Below, in pieces: positions 60,719 through 64,000 of a stretch of DNA of 64,000 bases (its first letter is position 1; each line of letters starts with the position of its first letter). The notes under the pieces were generated by a model. That model did no database searches, was not told the origin of the DNA, and was given only the letters and a program-made list of their open reading frames with translations. This DNA comes from Chelonoidis abingdonii (Eukaryota; Chordata; Testudines; Testudinidae): positions 22,700,560 through 22,764,559 of the forward strand of contig NC_133790.1 of assembly GCF_003597395.2 (NCBI RefSeq), in the 5' to 3' direction. A program made the position numbers and the translations under genes.

Positions 60719-62720
60719 CTGGGTTCCAAATATAAAAATCAACAAGAATGCAAGGGTTTACTTCTGAGGCATCAGCAGAAGATAATTCTATAAACAACCT
60801 CCAAGGACCAATTCTCTTGAGGCCCCACAGTCCCTCCTAATTCTGACCAATGGGGGGCACTACTTCCTTTCAAGTGTCCCCATCCCTACTTTACCAACTG
60901 CCACACTTTTTTTTTTAATCCAGTACACCAGAGGGGGAGGCAGGTTGAGCAGTGGCTGGAGGAAACCTGAATCCTACAGAAACACAGTTTGATCAACCAT
61001 CTCCAAGGCAGTTAGCAGAGAAGAGGTCCTATTTCATGGCCTGGGTGCGCTAGGGTTCCCCCAAGACCTCTTCTACTTGGATCCCCAAGATCTCAGTTAG
61101 ACTCCAGTCTAATTTCTCAGCTTCCTTTATTTGGCTTATAGTAAAGCTACACTGATCAGACTCAAGGATAGGGGATGTGTATAGAGCATACCACACATCC
61201 AGAGTTACACAGCAAATCTCTTCCCTTATATACGTTTACAAATTACACTGCATCACACATTTTGTAATTGGCTTAAATCACTTTGTAGAAACCAATCCCT
61301 GAACAGCACGCACTGTTCATGCATAACTTACACTTGGAATGTAAGCTGAGGTAAAGAGTATCTTATCCTTTGTTACCCTGCCCACTATAAATGGTTCCCT
61401 GGGCATTCCCCTTATTTTAGCTAGTACAGACATTGTTTCCAGCCTGCTGATCCATTTACCTCACTAATCCTGTCTCCCGAGAAATAAGGCGTCACCCATG
61501 TCAAACCAGGTCTATACAGCATCAGAGGATTGGCCATAAGACCAGACTTCTCTAGAGAAAGAGCACTTTGAACTTCTTATGTTTTAACCAACATGATGCC
61601 GTGCACAAATGAAATGAAGTCAATTTAGGACAGAGTCACCTCAGATAATATAATCCCATCCCCTGCAATTGACTTGGAATTAAAAACCTAATTACAATTT
61701 CTCCTAAAAAAAACATTAAAAAGCCAAGTTCCACCCAAGAGAAAACATGCAGGCTGGGAGAGCGTTGCATGTATTAAAAAGATCTTAATACAATCCCTTT
61801 CTTCTTGTTAATAATCCTTCAAACACCACGCAGGGAACCTGAATCAATAAGGATGTGCACACCGGAGGACTCTGATGACCATGCAAACTACCTCATATGA
61901 TTTTATGGGGTATGCATCAGAGCCACGTGTGTGTGAGCCTTTACTTCAGTTATCTGTACACCACACAATGAAGAACCTTTGAAGAATGTTTCAAGCTGTG
62001 CCGGTATCTGAAGCAATCATGGAGGTTAAATACTTGTTTGTCCTTCCTTGTTGTTTAAAATCTATATCATAATGGAACTCAGAGGCCTCAATCAGCAATA
62101 GAGCCCTATTGTACTGGGCACTCTACAAACACATACGATGGCATAAGCCCCAAAGAGCTTACAATCTAAAATGCTATTCTCACTGGATGGAATAGGGGAG
62201 ACTCTGGATGGCATCTGCACAACTGGCACTTCCAGTCAGCAGTGAAAGCTGATCTAAGCTTTTAGTTGTCAGCTGACAGTTGCTATTTCCACTCCCATTT
62301 CCACGGAAACAGATATAAGTTTGGGTTGGCCAATGCAGAATAAGCCAAAAGCTCTATCCAGTTGCCCGGCACCTATGTCCAAGCCCATGGAAATGACCAA
62401 GAGGAAACTAACACCTGTTCTACACAGCGAGGACCCTGGGGTAAGACTCCTATTGTTCTGTAACCACCAGGGAGGGTCATGGAGGCTTGATCATCGGAAC
62501 CACAGGAGATGAAGAGCTCTCATTGTTTTCACACCCTGCTGTAAATACATCCCTTTTTCCAGTTACATGTTAACTAATTATAGTAGTCCAAACAGCTCAG
62601 GAACACTAGCTCAACTCCTATTTAATGCTGCATGTTAGAGACAAGCCTGCAGAGAAAGGAAGTTTGTTGTCAGGCTGGGATAGCGACCATCAGAGTGAAT
62701 TCACCCAATCACACAAATGA
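60719..62720. other. MLEC: MLEC intron 1 (part), no exon seen
   Basis: Intron sequence upstream of exon 2. 62083-62175 holds a common amniote repeat ('ctctacaaacacatacgatg' then 'ccccaaagagcttacaatct'). No other element was recognised. Confidence 0.6.
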
Positions 62721-62722
62721 CT

Positions 62723-63179
62723 AAGTTTCAGAGTAGCAGCTGTGTTAGTCTGTATCCGCAAAAAGAACAGGAGTACTTGTGGCACCGCAGAGACTAACAA
62801 ATTTATTTGAGAATAAGCTTTTGTGGGCTACAGCCCACTTCATCGGATGCAAGCAGTGGAAAATACGGTAGGAAGAGATTGTATGTGTGCGCGTATATAC
62901 ACACACAGAACATGAAACAATGGGTGTTACCATACACACACTAACGAAAGTAATCAGTTAAGGTGAGCTGTTACCAGCAGGAGAGAGAAAAACTTTTTGT
63001 AGTGGTAATGAAAATGGTCCATTTGCAGCAGTTGACAAGAAGTTGTGAGGAACAGTATTCCACCCTCCCCACTGTATTTTCTACTGCATGCATCCAATGA
63101 AGTGGGCTGTAGCACACAAAAGCTTATGCTCAAATAAATTTGTTAGTTTCTGAAGTGCCACAAGAACTCTTGCTCTTTT
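62723..63179. mobile_element. Fold-back retroposed repeat with 11-bp target duplication, MLEC intron 1
   Basis: Left arm: 'gtttcagagtagcagctgtg', 'gagtacttgtggcacc', 'gactaacaaatttatttgag', 'gcccacttcatcggatgc'. The right arm (63068-63177) repeats these in reverse complement, lacking the first 35 or so bases. Spacer about 190 bp. CACAAATGACT stands exactly on both sides (62712-62722, 63180-63190), so the whole fold-back inserted as one unit. Confidence 0.85.
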
Positions 63180-63190
63180 CACAAATGACT

Positions 63191-63880
63191 GATTCATGTT
63201 CTTCATGATCCAATGGAAGCGGATCTGAATTAGCAGTATTTTAGTTGCGGTGAAGAATGACTGAAGCACCAAGACAGAAACAAACCATTACACATTAGAA
63301 GTAACGAAAGTAGCCACTATCTTCATTTGTTTGGCATCTGGATATGCTATAAATCCCTTAGTTATACTTTCTCCCTTAAGTCCCAGAATTAGAATTTGAG
63401 GCTTGAGAGGAAACAACCCTAAAATGCCAACCCAGGACTTTTAAGCCATTAGCAGCAGGATTTCTGCTGCAGCCATTACCTGCCATCCACACAAATGGGA
63501 ACCGAATGAGTAACTGAGGGAACTAAAATGATGGTGCAATAAAAACCGTTGAAAGAGAAGGAAGATAGCAGTTGAGCTCACGGGTTAAAGTCTTACTTGC
63601 TGAGCCCGGCACTGTGGTTGCAGCAGGGTTATTGTAACAGGTTGCTGTTCAGTGAGGCACCATGAACAAACACTCTTTTGGGAGGAGCAAACCACAACAC
63701 TGCGAACTGTCAATCACATCTAAGGCACTGTGTAAGTAGTGACAACATCACTGCAAGGAGAGCTGCATCGATACTGTATGTTGCAGCTGTAGCAGTGATG
63801 GGCAGGAGACCCAAGCCTTGAATGGATAGTTCACCTTGTCTGCACCAAAGAGGTACCTGTTGCTGATAATGGGTGTATCT
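63191..63880. other. MLEC: MLEC intron 1 (part), nothing recognised
   Basis: No exon or repeat recognised between the fold-back repeat and the transposon at the window end. Confidence 0.5.
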
Positions 63881-63883
63881 TAA

Positions 63884-64000
63884 GCCTGGTCTACACTATG
63901 CGTTTATACCAATTTTAGCAGCGTTAAACTGATTTAATGCTGCACCCGTCCACACAACGAGGCCCTTTATATCAATATAAAGGGCTCTTTAAACCAGTTT
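63884..64000. mobile_element. Transposon end, same family as 12848-14956, cut by window end
   Basis: TAA then GCCTGGTCTACACTATGCG, 'accaattttagcagcgttaa', and the hairpin 'cctttatatcaatataaagg'. It mirrors 14830-14956 in the opposite orientation. Confidence 0.85.

Overview
The window is a piece of a vertebrate nuclear genome, most likely a cryptodiran turtle. The coding exons are split by GT-AG introns and encode close relatives of human proteins. The filler is dense in repeats I recognise as typical of turtle genomes: CR1 LINEs, tRNA-derived SINE-like units with the 'gtgttagtctg...gtggcacc' signature, and many short non-autonomous DNA transposons with 'GGCCTGGTCTACAC'-type ends. Nothing bacterial, phage or CRISPR-like is present. 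The species call is an inference from repeats and cannot be settled by reading.

Four genes are present in the order of human chromosome 12q24.31, inverted. SPPL3 (+ strand) contributes only its last two coding exons (203-1185) and a 3' UTR. A gene-free, repeat-filled stretch of about 20 kb follows. ACADS (- strand) is complete, with ten exons between 33815 and 22071 that sum to exactly 412 codons plus stop. UNC119B (- strand) has five exons between 44802 and 40210; exons 2-5 are clean, but exon 1 carries several apparent frame breaks. MLEC (- strand) has exons 2-5 between 60718 and 54649; exon 1, with the signal peptide, lies beyond base 64000. ACADS and UNC119B start in CpG-rich islands (about 33.1-34.2 kb and 44.4-45.0 kb). 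SPPL3 and ACADS are convergent; ACADS, UNC119B and MLEC run head-to-tail.

The genes do not form a pathway. ACADS is a mitochondrial beta-oxidation enzyme, UNC119B is a lipid-binding carrier of myristoylated ciliary cargo, MLEC is an ER lectin for diglucosylated N-glycans, and SPPL3 is a Golgi intramembrane aspartyl protease that sheds glycosyltransferases. Their adjacency is conserved synteny.

The most unusual content is structural. A roughly 1.55 kb element has long inverted arms, TG...CA ends and a 5-bp GGGTC duplication (58323-59872). A fold-back repeat is flanked by an 11-bp duplication (62723-63179). A SINE-like unit is joined head-to-head to an inverted copy at a natural palindrome (19119-19310). 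Three large hairpins sit in MLEC introns. A transposon lies 28 bp from the ACADS exon 3 acceptor, and a CR1 lies about 36 bp from the exon 2 donor. I found no clearly new biological system and no intact reverse transcriptase or transposase gene.
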